In this document: one piece after another, positions 1 to 9,070 of the stretch
How positions within the stretch are numbered: position 1 is the first letter of the stretch
Layout of the letters: each line of letters opens with the position of its first letter
Position numbers and translations under genes: made by a program
Notes under the pieces: generated by a model
The model's input: the letters and a program-made list of their open reading frames with translations, nothing else
Database searches by the model: none
Told to the model about the DNA's origin: nothing
Source of the DNA: a cyanobacterium PCC 7702
GTDB lineage: Bacteria; Cyanobacteriota; Cyanobacteriia; Cyanobacteriales; Nostocaceae
Assembly (NCBI GenBank): GCA_000332255.1
Contig: KB235926.1
Location: 2,837,822-2,901,821 of the forward strand
Reading direction: 5' to 3'
Length of the DNA: 64,000 bases

Positions 1-615
1 CAAAAAACCGTTCGGGATTTAGGATTAGATTTAATTACAGTACAAAAATTCCAAACCACCGATACAGATTTTCAAGCTCAAGCTACTAACGCCCTCAATC
101 TCAAACCAGATTTAATTATTATTTCCGGTTTGGCAGCTGATGGCGGAAACTTGATACGACAGCTACGAGAATTGGGTTATAAAGGCATAATAATTGGTGG
201 CAACGGCTTGAATACTGCAAATGTATTTAAGGTCTGCAAGGCTTTGTGCGATGGCGTTATGATTGCTCAAGCTTACAGTCCCGAACATCCCGGTGAAATT
301 AATCGGTCGTTTCGTCAAGCTTATCTTCAACAATATAAAACAGAACCACCGCAATTTAGCGCCCAAACATTTACGGCCGTGCAAGTATTTGTAGAAGCAT
401 TAAAATCTTTGGATAAAAAGACTAAAATTAGTACTCTACCTTTGAAACAATTACGAATTCAGCTCAACAAAGAACTTTTAGCAGGAAAGTACGACACTCC
501 TTTAGGTGAAATTGCTTTTACTCCTGAAGGCGAGGTGATTCAAAAAGAATTTTATGTTGCTCAAATTAAAATGCAACCAAATGGCAATGATGGGAAATTT
601 GCATTTTTAAAATAG
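1..615 (+). CDS. ABC transporter substrate-binding protein, branched-chain/neutral amino acid type (3' part)
   Basis: The reading frame is open from the first base, so this is the C-terminal 204 residues of a gene that starts outside the window. The sequence reads as the second lobe of a periplasmic Leu/Ile/Val-binding protein (type I fold): an alternating beta-alpha pattern with PDLIIISGLAADGG, then a glycine-rich GGNGLNTANVF stretch, then a late segment with QFSAQTFTAVQVFVEAL, typical of the hinge-side helices. The protein would capture an amino acid or amide in the periplasm and deliver it to the permease. The LivH-like permease gene follows at once, so the two are surely co-transcribed. 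By cyanobacterial family knowledge this could be NatB of the neutral amino-acid system; the urea-binding UrtA is less likely, but the missing N-terminus prevents a firm choice. Confidence 0.85.
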   Translation, partial: QKTVRDLGLDLITVQKFQTTDTDFQAQATNALNLKPDLIIISGLAADGGNLIRQLRELGYKGIIIGGNGLNTANVFKVCKALCDGVMIAQAYSPEHPGEINRSFRQAYLQQYKTEPPQFSAQTFTAVQVFVEALKSLDKKTKISTLPLKQLRIQLNKELLAGKYDTPLGEIAFTPEGEVIQKEFYVAQIKMQPNGNDGKFAFLK

Positions 616-621
616 GTGGAG

Positions 622-1572
622 ATGAATATATCTTTAATTTTGCAACAATTTTTAAACGGGTTATCTATTGGCAGCGTTTATGCTATTTTTGCTTTGGGAT
701 ATACCCTGGTTTATTCGATTTTAGGCATTATTAATTTAGCTCACGGAGCCATTTTTACTCTAGGCGCCTATTTTACTTATGCGCTTATGGGTGGTAGGTT
801 TGGATTTAACGGCTTGCTAGCCAATGCTGCCCTAGCCGTACAGCTACCATTTGCTCTGGCCTTGATTGTGGGAAGCATTTTAGCAGGATTGGTGGGAGTA
901 GTAGTAGAGCGAATTGCTTTTTTGCCTTTGCGCCAACGCGGTTCCGACCCGTTGCTAACAGTAGTTTCTAGCTTGGGTGTAGCGGTGGTAATTGTCAATT
1001 TAATTCAATACCTTGTCGGGGCAGAAAGTTACACTTATCCGGAAAATACCTACGGCAATTTACCACCTGCTATTAACTTTGGCAGCGCAGACAATCCCAT
1101 TCCCATCCGTACCGTACAGGTAGTGATTTTTATCGTCTCCGCGGTATTTGTGGCTATCCTGACCTATTTTATCAATAACACCAAACACGGTAAGGCCATG
1201 CAGGCGATCGCCGAAGATGCAACTACTGCCAGTTTGTTGGGAATTAACTGCGATCGCGCCATTGTCTTCACATTTTTTATCAGCAGTTTCCTTGCAGGAG
1301 TAGCGGGTTCTTTAGTTGCCTCCAGTGTCAGCATCGCCGGCCCCTACTTTGGTATTGCTTTTGGACTGCGAGGATTAGCGGTAATTGTCCTGGGCGGTTT
1401 GGGTAGTATTCCCGGTGCGGTTTTGGGAGGTTTGTTCATCGGAGTGGTAGAAGCGTTCGTTCCCGCACAATACTCTGGTTACAAAGACGCCGTTGCCTTT
1501 GGGATTCTGTTTATCATGCTTTTAGTCCGACCCCAAGGTTTGTTGGGACGGCGATTAATTCAGAAAGTTTGA
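622..1572 (+). CDS. natD: Branched-chain/neutral amino acid ABC transporter permease, LivH/NatD-like
   Basis: A 316-residue polytopic membrane protein of the LivH family. The N-terminus has the family signature (NGLSIGSVYAIFALGYTLVY, then GIINLAHGAIFTLGAY) and the C-terminus has the conserved GLRGLAVIVLGGLGSIPGAVLGG loop that contacts the ATPase. About eight hydrophobic segments are visible. It should form the membrane channel with a LivM-type partner. The ATG at 622 gives the usual family N-terminus; a GTG at 616, directly after the upstream stop codon, is the alternative. It is co-transcribed with the binding-protein gene. The matching LivM and LivG genes lie about 50 kb away at 51.8-53.7 kb. 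The name NatD is inferred from family similarity, so the symbol is tentative. Confidence 0.88.
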   Translation: MNISLILQQFLNGLSIGSVYAIFALGYTLVYSILGIINLAHGAIFTLGAYFTYALMGGRFGFNGLLANAALAVQLPFALALIVGSILAGLVGVVVERIAFLPLRQRGSDPLLTVVSSLGVAVVIVNLIQYLVGAESYTYPENTYGNLPPAINFGSADNPIPIRTVQVVIFIVSAVFVAILTYFINNTKHGKAMQAIAEDATTASLLGINCDRAIVFTFFISSFLAGVAGSLVASSVSIAGPYFGIAFGLRGLAVIVLGGLGSIPGAVLGGLFIGVVEAFVPAQYSGYKDAVAFGILFIMLLVRPQGLLGRRLIQKV

Positions 1573-1601
1573 TATCTGCTATACTCAAGACTGGTAAAAT
1601 C

Positions 1602-1892
1602 ATGCGATTAATTTTATACAGCAAACCGGGATGTCATTTGTGTGAAAGTTTACAAGAAAAACTACAACAAATTATCAAGACGCAAAAGTTTGCATCTTTA
1701 CAGTTAGAAATTCGAGATATCACCACTCGTCAAGATTGGTTTGATACATATCAGTTAACAGTCCCGGTGATGTTCGCAGTCAAGTGTTCTACAGACACCA
1801 AACTCGACTTGGAAAAGATGCAATTGATACCCCGTCCTTCTCCCCGAGTTACGGTGCAGCAACTAGAAAAAATCCTGCAAAAGTATCTATAA
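1602..1892 (+). CDS. Glutaredoxin-like (DUF836) thiol-disulfide protein
   Basis: A 96-residue protein that opens MRLILYSKPGCHLCE. The C-H-L-C pair close to the N-terminus after the first beta strand is the active site of the small glutaredoxin-like DUF836 family. A cis-Pro region is visible in TVPVMFAV. It would act in the cytoplasm on an unidentified partner. The ATG at 1602 is preferred because it puts the first beta strand at the N-terminus; an in-frame TTG at 1569 would overlap the permease stop codon and add 11 unrelated residues. It follows the permease gene closely and may share its transcript, but nothing links it to transport. Confidence 0.85.
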   Translation: MRLILYSKPGCHLCESLQEKLQQIIKTQKFASLQLEIRDITTRQDWFDTYQLTVPVMFAVKCSTDTKLDLEKMQLIPRPSPRVTVQQLEKILQKYL

Positions 1893-1975
1893 AAAGTGTT
1901 TGTAGAAACATTTGTACAAACAAAAAATATAAGGCAGAATAAAGCCCAAGAAAATTCTGTGACGAGGTTCCCAAC

Positions 1976-3475
1976 ATGAAACTGCGGGAGTTAATAGCTA
2001 CTGTAGAGGGAATTTTAGAATTACCCCAACATCCAGCCTTAGAAGGCGAGGTAAAAGGATTGACAACTAATTCCCATGCTACCAGTCCGGGAGACTTATT
2101 TATCGGTATGCCCGGAACTCGAGTTGATGGCGGAGATTTTTGGCAAAGTGCCATCTCGAGGGGTGCTGTCGCTGCCATTGTCTCTGCAAATGCATGGCAA
2201 AAACATCCCCCCACACCAGAAGCTTGCGTGATTAGCGCTGCGGACATGACCAAGGTCTGTGCTCAAATAGCAGCTGCTTTTTACGACTATCCGGGACGCA
2301 AGCTCAAACTTGTGGGAGTAACCGGTACTAATGGCAAAACTACAACTACTCACTTAATTGAGTATTTTTTAAGAAAAGCTCATAAACCTACTGCTTTGAT
2401 GGGAACTTTGTATACCCGTTGGGAAGGATTTACGCAAACTGCTATCCACACCACACCGTTTGCGGTGGATCTGCAACGCCAGCTAGCTGAAGCTGTTGCT
2501 GCGGGGAACGAATACAGCGTCATGGAAGTTAGTTCCCATGCTTTAGCCCAGGGAAGAATATTGGGTTGTCAATTTGAAGTAGGAGTATTTACTAACCTCA
2601 CCCAAGATCACCTGGACTTTCACCGCGATATGGAAGATTACTTTGCAGCCAAAGCTTTGCTGTTTAGCTCCGATTATCTCAAAGGACGAGCAATCATTAA
2701 TGTTGATGACCCCTACGGAAGGCGATTAATATCGTCAACAGATGCAGCTGAGGTTTGGAGTTATAGCATTAGCGATTCTACAGCCGATTTGTGGATGAGC
2801 GACCTTACTTACGAACCAAACGGTGTTAGGGGTACGCTTCACACACCCAAGGGCGAAGCTGCGTTTCACTCACCTTTAGTCGGTCAGTACAACCTTGCTA
2901 ATTTATTGGCAGCTACAGGAGCAGTTTTACATTTAGGGTTAGATTTAGAATTGATAACTTCTACTATTTTTGAGTTTCCAGGAGTTCCTGGAAGAATGGA
3001 AAGGGTACAAATTAGCCCCCAACAGGATATTAGCGTGATTGTAGATTATGCCCATACTCCTGATAGCTTGGAAAATTTGCTAAAAGCTGCACGTCCTTTT
3101 ATACCCGGGAAGATGATTTGCGTGTTTGGTTGCGGTGGAGACAGGGACAGGACAAAGCGCCCAAAAATGGGTAACATAGCTGCAACCTTGGCTGATGTGG
3201 TGGTGGTAACATCCGATAATCCTCGCACCGAAGATCCGGAAAGAATTTTGCAAGATATTTTGGCAGGAATACCCCAAACACTCCAGCCAATTGTAATATG
3301 CGATCGCGCCACCGCCATTCGCACTGCAATTTTGCAAGCACAACCCGGAGATGGTGTTTTGCTTGCGGGTAAAGGTCATGAAGATTACCAAATTCTCGGA
3401 ACGGAAAAAATTCACTTTGATGATAGAGAACACGCCCGGGATGCTTTAGCAGCGAGATTAGCTATAAAAGGCTAG
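1976..3475 (+). CDS. murE: UDP-N-acetylmuramoyl-L-alanyl-D-glutamate--2,6-diaminopimelate ligase
   Basis: MurE adds meso-diaminopimelate to UDP-MurNAc-L-Ala-D-Glu in the cytoplasm, using ATP, during peptidoglycan synthesis. The protein is 499 residues, normal for the family. Three Mur ligase domains are visible: the UDP-binding N-domain, a central ATPase domain with the P-loop GVTGTNGKTTTT (about 114-125), the MEVSSHAL and NLTQDHLDFH motifs, and a C-terminal domain. DNPR at 414-417 is the motif that selects diaminopimelate rather than lysine. The gene stands alone, with a hairpin terminator about 28 bp downstream. Another gene of the same pathway, mraY, is in the window at 58.5 kb but is not linked to it. 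Confidence 0.97.
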   Translation: MKLRELIATVEGILELPQHPALEGEVKGLTTNSHATSPGDLFIGMPGTRVDGGDFWQSAISRGAVAAIVSANAWQKHPPTPEACVISAADMTKVCAQIAAAFYDYPGRKLKLVGVTGTNGKTTTTHLIEYFLRKAHKPTALMGTLYTRWEGFTQTAIHTTPFAVDLQRQLAEAVAAGNEYSVMEVSSHALAQGRILGCQFEVGVFTNLTQDHLDFHRDMEDYFAAKALLFSSDYLKGRAIINVDDPYGRRLISSTDAAEVWSYSISDSTADLWMSDLTYEPNGVRGTLHTPKGEAAFHSPLVGQYNLANLLAATGAVLHLGLDLELITSTIFEFPGVPGRMERVQISPQQDISVIVDYAHTPDSLENLLKAARPFIPGKMICVFGCGGDRDRTKRPKMGNIAATLADVVVVTSDNPRTEDPERILQDILAGIPQTLQPIVICDRATAIRTAILQAQPGDGVLLAGKGHEDYQILGTEKIHFDDREHARDALAARLAIKG

Positions 3476-3800
3476 CTTTGAGGCGATCGCTCTATCTTTT
3501 TTGAGGGTGTCTGCTTTGTTTGCAGTTCGCCCTCTCTTTTTATACGTATATTTACTGAAGTTTCCTGTTCTTTTATGACATAAAACTGCATATAGTATTT
3601 CCGTTCGCGGATCCTGCTGATTGAACCATGCCTTTAAAACCATTAACTTATCACTCGCGTAGCGGAGAATTTCTGGATTCCAGAACTCCATTCAATTTAG
3701 TAATTTCTTTTCTCAAAAAATAAACACTTGTAGTGCAAATTAACTCTTAGTGTTAATTATTGCTTTATTATTCTTGGTATTGCCCTAGCACGCTTGGCTC
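3476..3800. other. Intergenic region murE to histidine kinase
   Basis: 325 bp without a gene. It holds the murE terminator near its left end and AT-rich sequence that should contain the promoter of the kinase gene at 3801. No further motif was recognised. Confidence 0.6.
3503..3545 (+). terminator. Rho-independent terminator after murE
   Basis: GAGGG (3503-3507) pairs with CCCTC (3530-3534), and inside it CTGC (3511-3514) pairs with GCAG (3522-3525). A T-rich run follows. Its position 28 bp after the murE stop fits. Confidence 0.75.
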
Positions 3801-5207
3801 ATGAAAGTTTTTCCGGCTCAGAAACTGTCAATTTATAACCTGGCCTTATTGAGCGTACAACCGTCTCCTTTGTCGTTGTCCCTAACTCCTGCTAATTTGC
3901 TGTCTCTGTTGAGGTCGCAAATTGACTTGTTAATCGAACAAGAGATTGCAGCTACTTTGTGGGTAAAGCTACCACCAGGACAAATTTGGCATTCGGAAAT
4001 TCAACGCTATCGACAAAAATTTGGCGACGCTGTTACTATTTGTACTTTTGAGGTCGCCCAAACGCCAAAAAAGCAAGAAAATCGAGATTTTAGCTCCTCT
4101 TCTTCTTTATGCAAGCACAATTCTCGCCTTTTCTATTCATCGCTGGAAGTACAATTTCCCGGCAATTACCAGTTGCAAAGGGAATATTTCCTGATCGTAC
4201 TGTCACCAAAATTTAGCAGTTTAATTGTTGCCTGTCGAGCTAGGAAAAGTCAGAAAACATTAATGGGAATTAATACCATTGACGGCAAAGTTATTCAGCA
4301 AGTTTTATCTGGAATGCAAAAAGCAATACCAGCAGAATCTTTGGCAAAGGTACCCTTCGATTTTGTGTCTCCAACTGTACTGGAAACAACCCTGATCGAT
4401 AAACTGCTGGCCAAGCAAACTCTGCGACAAGAGGAAATTTATCATGAAATAATTCGCAAGCGAATCGCCAGAGTGGAACAGCAAAAACAAAAGCTGTATA
4501 AAAGTTTGCAATTAAAAGACGAGTTTTTGGACACTGCATGTCAAGAACTGCGCATACCTCTAACACACATGAAAACAGCTTTGAGCTTGTTAAACTCGCC
4601 AAATCTTAAAAACTCTCAACGCCAGCGCTACTTGCAGATGCTCAATGCTGAGTGCGATCGGCAAACTTCCCTGATTAATGGAGTCTTGGAACTGATCCAG
4701 ATCGAACGCAATTTCAAGCAAACAACTTTGGAACTGGTACGCCTCTCAGACATAGTACCCGGCGTAGTCAGTACTTACCAGCCTTTAGCACAAGAAAAAG
4801 GCATTATGCTAGCTTACACCGTATCTGCCGAACTTCCTCCTGTTTGGTGCGTTCCTGGCGGACTGAGACAGATTGTGATTCATTTACTTTCCAATAGCAT
4901 TAAATTTACTCCCTGCGGCGGTCAAGTTTGGGTACGCGGTCGCGCTCGGGGCGATCGCGTTTTTTTAGAATTCCGCGACACTGGTATTGGTATTTCTGAG
5001 AACGATATTGCCAAAATATTTGACCGCTTTTATCGCGTCCGTCCAGCAGCTAGTGAAGATCGAGGTGGTTCCGGTTTGGGTTTAACCATTGTACGGCAAT
5101 TATTAGAAAGTTGTGGTGGTTCTATTTCTGTCAAAAGCAAGCCCTCGGAAGGTTCTACTTTCACAGTGCAATTAGTTAGCGCCAGTAACAAAACCCATCA
5201 AAACTAG
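3801..5207 (+). CDS. Histidine-kinase-like protein with intact ATP-binding domain but Gln in the H-box
   Basis: A 468-residue protein with no membrane segment. Residues 1-200 form a cyanobacterial sensory region, possibly DICT-like, with a YFLIVLSPKFSSLIVAC strand pair around 129-145. A coiled helix follows at about 205-240, then a dimerisation domain and a complete HATPase domain: N-box LLSNSIKFTP, G1 DTGIGIS, F-box FDRFYR, and G2 GGSGLGL. In the H-box the sequence is ACQELRIPLTH, so position 248 (codon CAA at 4542-4544), normally the phosphorylated His, is Gln. A His lies eight residues further on (T-H-M-K), but it is not in the canonical place. The gene is convergent with the next kinase-like gene and the two stop codons overlap. 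It may phosphorylate another protein rather than itself; that is an inference. Confidence 0.88.
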   Translation: MKVFPAQKLSIYNLALLSVQPSPLSLSLTPANLLSLLRSQIDLLIEQEIAATLWVKLPPGQIWHSEIQRYRQKFGDAVTICTFEVAQTPKKQENRDFSSSSSLCKHNSRLFYSSLEVQFPGNYQLQREYFLIVLSPKFSSLIVACRARKSQKTLMGINTIDGKVIQQVLSGMQKAIPAESLAKVPFDFVSPTVLETTLIDKLLAKQTLRQEEIYHEIIRKRIARVEQQKQKLYKSLQLKDEFLDTACQELRIPLTHMKTALSLLNSPNLKNSQRQRYLQMLNAECDRQTSLINGVLELIQIERNFKQTTLELVRLSDIVPGVVSTYQPLAQEKGIMLAYTVSAELPPVWCVPGGLRQIVIHLLSNSIKFTPCGGQVWVRGRARGDRVFLEFRDTGIGISENDIAKIFDRFYRVRPAASEDRGGSGLGLTIVRQLLESCGGSISVKSKPSEGSTFTVQLVSASNKTHQN

Positions 5208-6778
5208 AAATTCCCGGTTTTCGATTTTGCATTTCCCTTGTTTTCCGCTCCTTCTAAAGGCAGGAAAATAGTTAGTACTTCTCCATATTGCGGACGCTCG
5301 CGCACAATTAATTTACCACCAATTGCTTGGAAAAGATGTTTGGTTGCAGCCAGGTTTAAGCTAATAGTACCTGTTTCTGGTTGGAACGTCAGCAGCTGGC
5401 CAACAGCTTTGCGAACCGGTGGACTGCAAGTAGATCCTGTTACCGTCCCAGTATTTAGCACTTGAGGTTGGGGTACTAACTGTAGCTTCAACTGATTGCC
5501 AGCAGGCACAACTTGCACTTGAATGTGACTGCCAGCAGGTAAACTGCGAGTGAAATTTTCCATCAAGCCGGTCAAAACCCGATCCAGCATGGTGGGATTG
5601 CTAATCACCGTTGGCAGATTTTGAGGTAAAATGACATCTAGCGTGAGGTTGCGCCGATTTGCTGCTTCTTGCCACCGCGGAATGCTTGCCTGCAATACTT
5701 GTTCCAGGCACATTGCCGTTAGCTGAGTAGTTGTAGGCTTGTCTGCAGCACAAATCTCCAATTCCGCTGCCCTAAACAACAATTCCATCCGGTCAATTTG
5801 TTCGGTGCACTCGCGCTCGATAATTTGCAGGCGCTGAATCACATTAGCCGGTAAACCACGCTGCTTGAGCAGCAGTTTGACAAGGGTACGAATCGTTGTC
5901 AAAGGAGTGCGGACTTCGTGAGCAAAAGCTTGTAATAATTCCACCTCCGAACGGGGAGAAGAAGCAGCCGCACAAGAAACTGCACGCGAGGAGGAAATTT
6001 CTGTGTCGGTTTCGGTATCTGTAGCTGCCGCATCAGTACTGCCGCCCACAGATTCCTTCGCCAAAAGTACCGGACACGAAATTTCTGCCACTCGCTGGCT
6101 GCTGTATCCTCCTGCCGGGGTTTGTGCCTGTTGTTCTTCGGGTAATTCTGCTAGCAACAACTGGCTAAACTGCATCACAATGCGGTAATCTGGCGTGGCA
6201 TAGGAGTATTTTTGTACAAAATCTTCTAGCTTGGTAAATAAATCGGGGTTGTTTAGCATCACCCGCGCCCCCAATGCTCGCCACGCTAATTGGGTAACTT
6301 CCGGTTCAAAGGAAAATAAGAATACTTTTTTACCATTTTCCTGGTCCGCTAAAACCAGTACTAATCTAAATTGTTCTGTAAAAATCAGGCAAAACTGCTC
6401 TTTGGCTAGGGGATCTGTTTTGAGTAAAGGTAAAATAAGTTCCTCAGCAGAAGTTTCGCTGGCGATCGCCACTTGCTCCTTTTGAGACATTTCAAAAGGC
6501 ATTAGCGCCAAAGGATTAAATGGCTGCGCAGTAAAAGTGATCGACTGCAAGCTTTGGGTTAGTTCGGGATGACTGAATACCGGTGCTGGTGCAGCTAAAA
6601 CCAGTCCTTTTTGCCTGCCATCGGGTGAAATCGATGCTAAAGTCTTCAAAAGCAGCTTTTCTGCAGCTGCCAAGCTGATACGCCACTGTTGTTGCGCTTT
6701 TGCAGGTGAACAAACAGCCGCAGTTGATTGGTGATAGGTTAACACTTCGCTCAGACTCGGCAAGATCCATTTGTACAC
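5204..6778 (-). CDS. Histidine-kinase-like protein with canonical H-box but degenerate ATP-binding domain
   Basis: A 524-residue soluble protein starting at GTG. The N-terminal half resembles the sensory half of the convergent neighbour: FCLIFTEQFRLVLVLAD (129-145) then a FSFEPEVTQLAW segment, in the same order and at about the same residue numbers. A low-complexity Ser/Thr/Ala linker runs from about 245 to 275. The H-box AFAHEVRTPLTTIRTL is intact with His287. The C-terminal domain keeps an N-box-like Asn (N408 in GLMENFTRS) but has no DxGxG and no GxGLGL; TGTISLNLAATKHL stands where G2 should be. ATP binding therefore looks poor. It could be a phospho-acceptor partner of the neighbour. The 524-residue length and the clean frame argue against a pseudogene. 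Confidence 0.85.
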   Translation of the reverse strand: MYKWILPSLSEVLTYHQSTAAVCSPAKAQQQWRISLAAAEKLLLKTLASISPDGRQKGLVLAAPAPVFSHPELTQSLQSITFTAQPFNPLALMPFEMSQKEQVAIASETSAEELILPLLKTDPLAKEQFCLIFTEQFRLVLVLADQENGKKVFLFSFEPEVTQLAWRALGARVMLNNPDLFTKLEDFVQKYSYATPDYRIVMQFSQLLLAELPEEQQAQTPAGGYSSQRVAEISCPVLLAKESVGGSTDAAATDTETDTEISSSRAVSCAAASSPRSEVELLQAFAHEVRTPLTTIRTLVKLLLKQRGLPANVIQRLQIIERECTEQIDRMELLFRAAELEICAADKPTTTQLTAMCLEQVLQASIPRWQEAANRRNLTLDVILPQNLPTVISNPTMLDRVLTGLMENFTRSLPAGSHIQVQVVPAGNQLKLQLVPQPQVLNTGTVTGSTCSPPVRKAVGQLLTFQPETGTISLNLAATKHLFQAIGGKLIVRERPQYGEVLTIFLPLEGAENKGNAKSKTGNF

Positions 6779-7440
6779 AGGCTTTCACCCCTTAATGCAA
6801 CAGCGACACAGGCAGGCTTTTTACTACTTAATACGAGGTTATCTGTATTTTGGTGCTGCTGAAAGTCGTATAACCGAACAATAAAGGTGGAATTTCCGTT
6901 TTCATCTGGAATGGAACGACAAACTCCACACCAGGCAGCAACTATCTACTATACAGGAATTTTGTTTAATTCCATTTGATGGCAAATCGATTCTAAATTA
7001 GAGCGATATTAGAGCGATCGCTTTGAGCTTAGTGCATTGATAGCACTTTACATCGGCTACCTACATAAATAGGGTGCAGCAACTTGCAGTACATGCAAAG
7101 CACCGTCGCAAAAACTAGTTCGATTAACGTGGTAGTCTTAATTCCCAATTTTTTACCGAGTTTGGATAGATTTCTTAGTTCCTTCCCTAGTTGCTAAACT
7201 GCCAATCTGGAATCTCATACACCTAATGCAGGTGTAATACTTAAAAAGCATCTGCGGTTAAAACTACGTTGCACTGCCAACAGGATTGGAAGGATACTTT
7301 TCATCCTGGAGCTTTGTTAGAAAGCTTACTTTCATGTGTAAAAATCAACAGTTATGATTGGTTACCCAATGCCGAGTAGTATTGAGTACCTCAAAAACAA
7401 AGAAAGTGGCAGAACTCTGTACGTGTATGAGGAGTGACTT
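6779..7440. other. Intergenic region between kinase-like gene and dacB
   Basis: 662 bp between divergent genes with no convincing open frame. A small hairpin is present (ACACCT 7219-7224, AGGTGT 7230-7235, loop AATGC). GAGGAG at about 7429 is the ribosome-binding site of the downstream gene. Promoters for both flanking genes are expected here, but none can be assigned confidently. Confidence 0.5.
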
Positions 7441-8763
7441 ATGCTGGAATTAATTGGCTCAGGCTTAGTTTCTATGTGGCTGGAAATGGCTGGAGTACAC
7501 CTCAAACCTTTCAATCCTCTTGATTTATTAACATGGCAAAGCAGTCCTAGTTTAATTGTTGCTCCCGACCACAATCCAGCAACAACAGTTGTTGTCCAGA
7601 ACTATCTTCAACAGCTGGTGACATCAAAAATCATGCCTGCAAATTTGCTTGCAAGTCAAGGAATTTGGATTCAGTCGGGACCGATATTAATGGCTAACTA
7701 CCAAGGTACAAGTCCTCTTTCCGCTGCATCATTAACTAAGATTGCCACTTCTTTAGTTGCTTTGAAAACCTGGGGAGCCGATCATCAATTTGAAACCTTA
7801 GTTAGCGCTACCGGACCCGTGCAAAATGGAGTACTACAAGGAGATTTAGTGATTACTGGTGGTGGCGATCCTTTATTTGTCTGGGAAGAGGCCATCACCT
7901 TGGGCAATACTCTCAACCGTATGGGTATCAAACAAGTTAAAGGTAACCTGGTCATTGCTGGTAATTTTGCCATGAATTTCCAACAAAATCCACTTCTAGC
8001 AGGTCAAGCACTCAAGCAAGCGCTTAACTACACCAGTTGGTCTCGGGCGATTACTTGGCAATATTCCCTCATGCCTAAAGGTACGCCCAAACCCCAAGTT
8101 AAAATTGCTGGTACCGTCAAACTACAGTCGCAGCCGAGTCCTCAACAAACTTTGCTCATCCGCCACCGTTCTTTGCCTTTGCACCGATTAATCAAGGAGA
8201 TGAACGTTTTTAGTAACAATGATATGGCACAAATGCTGGCAGACTCGGTAGGAGGCTACACGGTCGTGCAATCTACCGCTGCCAAACTTGCTAGGGTTCC
8301 AGAATCGGAAATTCAGTTAATTAACGGTTCGGGGTTGGGAGTCGAAAATCGCATTTCTCCCCGAGCTATTTGCGCTATGTTCATGGCCATTCAACGGGAA
8401 GCGCTTTCCCAGGGATTAAATTTAGCAGACTTATTCCCCGTCTCTGGATTCGACCACCGCGGAACGTTGCATGCCAGACACATTCCTGCTGGTACTATTA
8501 TTAAAACTGGAACTCTCAATGCCGTTAGTTCGCTAGCAGGAGTTATGCCTACACGCGATCGCGGTTTGGTTTGGTTTGCCATTATTAACCACGGTCCCTA
8601 TGTATCAACTTTCCGCGCCCAACAAGATAAGCTTTTGCAACAACTGAGTAAAACACTACAAGCTCCCACCGTTATTCCCGCGGAGATCGCCCCTCGCTCT
8701 GCTATTGAATCCTTGCCTAAATTGGGTGCTGTTGAACGCAACGAAATTATATCTAGAAGCTAA
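7441..8763 (+). CDS. dacB: D-alanyl-D-alanine carboxypeptidase/endopeptidase, PBP4 type (peptidase S13)
   Basis: A low-molecular-weight penicillin-binding protein that trims or hydrolyses peptidoglycan cross-links in the periplasm. The three active-site motifs are in the right order: SLTK (97-100, nucleophile Ser97), SNN (258-260) and KTG (355-357). The 440-residue length suits class C PBPs with the inserted domain after SxxK. The N-terminus has a hydrophobic stretch but not a clean signal peptide, so export cannot be proved from the sequence; a longer or shorter start is possible. The ATG at 7441 has GAGGAG about 8 bp upstream. The gene is monocistronic. Confidence 0.92.
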   Translation: MLELIGSGLVSMWLEMAGVHLKPFNPLDLLTWQSSPSLIVAPDHNPATTVVVQNYLQQLVTSKIMPANLLASQGIWIQSGPILMANYQGTSPLSAASLTKIATSLVALKTWGADHQFETLVSATGPVQNGVLQGDLVITGGGDPLFVWEEAITLGNTLNRMGIKQVKGNLVIAGNFAMNFQQNPLLAGQALKQALNYTSWSRAITWQYSLMPKGTPKPQVKIAGTVKLQSQPSPQQTLLIRHRSLPLHRLIKEMNVFSNNDMAQMLADSVGGYTVVQSTAAKLARVPESEIQLINGSGLGVENRISPRAICAMFMAIQREALSQGLNLADLFPVSGFDHRGTLHARHIPAGTIIKTGTLNAVSSLAGVMPTRDRGLVWFAIINHGPYVSTFRAQQDKLLQQLSKTLQAPTVIPAEIAPRSAIESLPKLGAVERNEIISRS

Positions 8764-9070
8764 TTATTGCTGGCTGTAGAAAGTTGTAAGTAAATTTGCT
8801 TAGCACTTAAGATTTTGGCGATTGGCTATGGCGGTTGTGCAGTCAAAATTTCTTCATCCTAGCTGCGGTAAAAACTTCGTACGTGTGGTAGGACTTGATG
8901 TCACTTTTAGCGTTTATTGCATGTTCTGCTGGTAGTTTTAATTACGCTGCATGATGTTCGTAGCTTTTAGTCTATGCAGTGTTCTAGTTTTAAGAGCTGC
9001 TAGTGGGAATCCTAACCACCAAATTTTCCTACTTCTGCGGTGTAGCGTTACTAGTTGTTAATTTTTAGGA
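8764..9070. other. Intergenic region between dacB and lptC
   Basis: 307 bp between convergent genes. No open frame and no clear hairpin-plus-T-run terminator was seen for either gene. Confidence 0.5.

Noticed and set aside
3458..3691. 77-codon minus-strand frame after murE
   Set aside because: It runs through the murE terminator and has no protein-like pattern.
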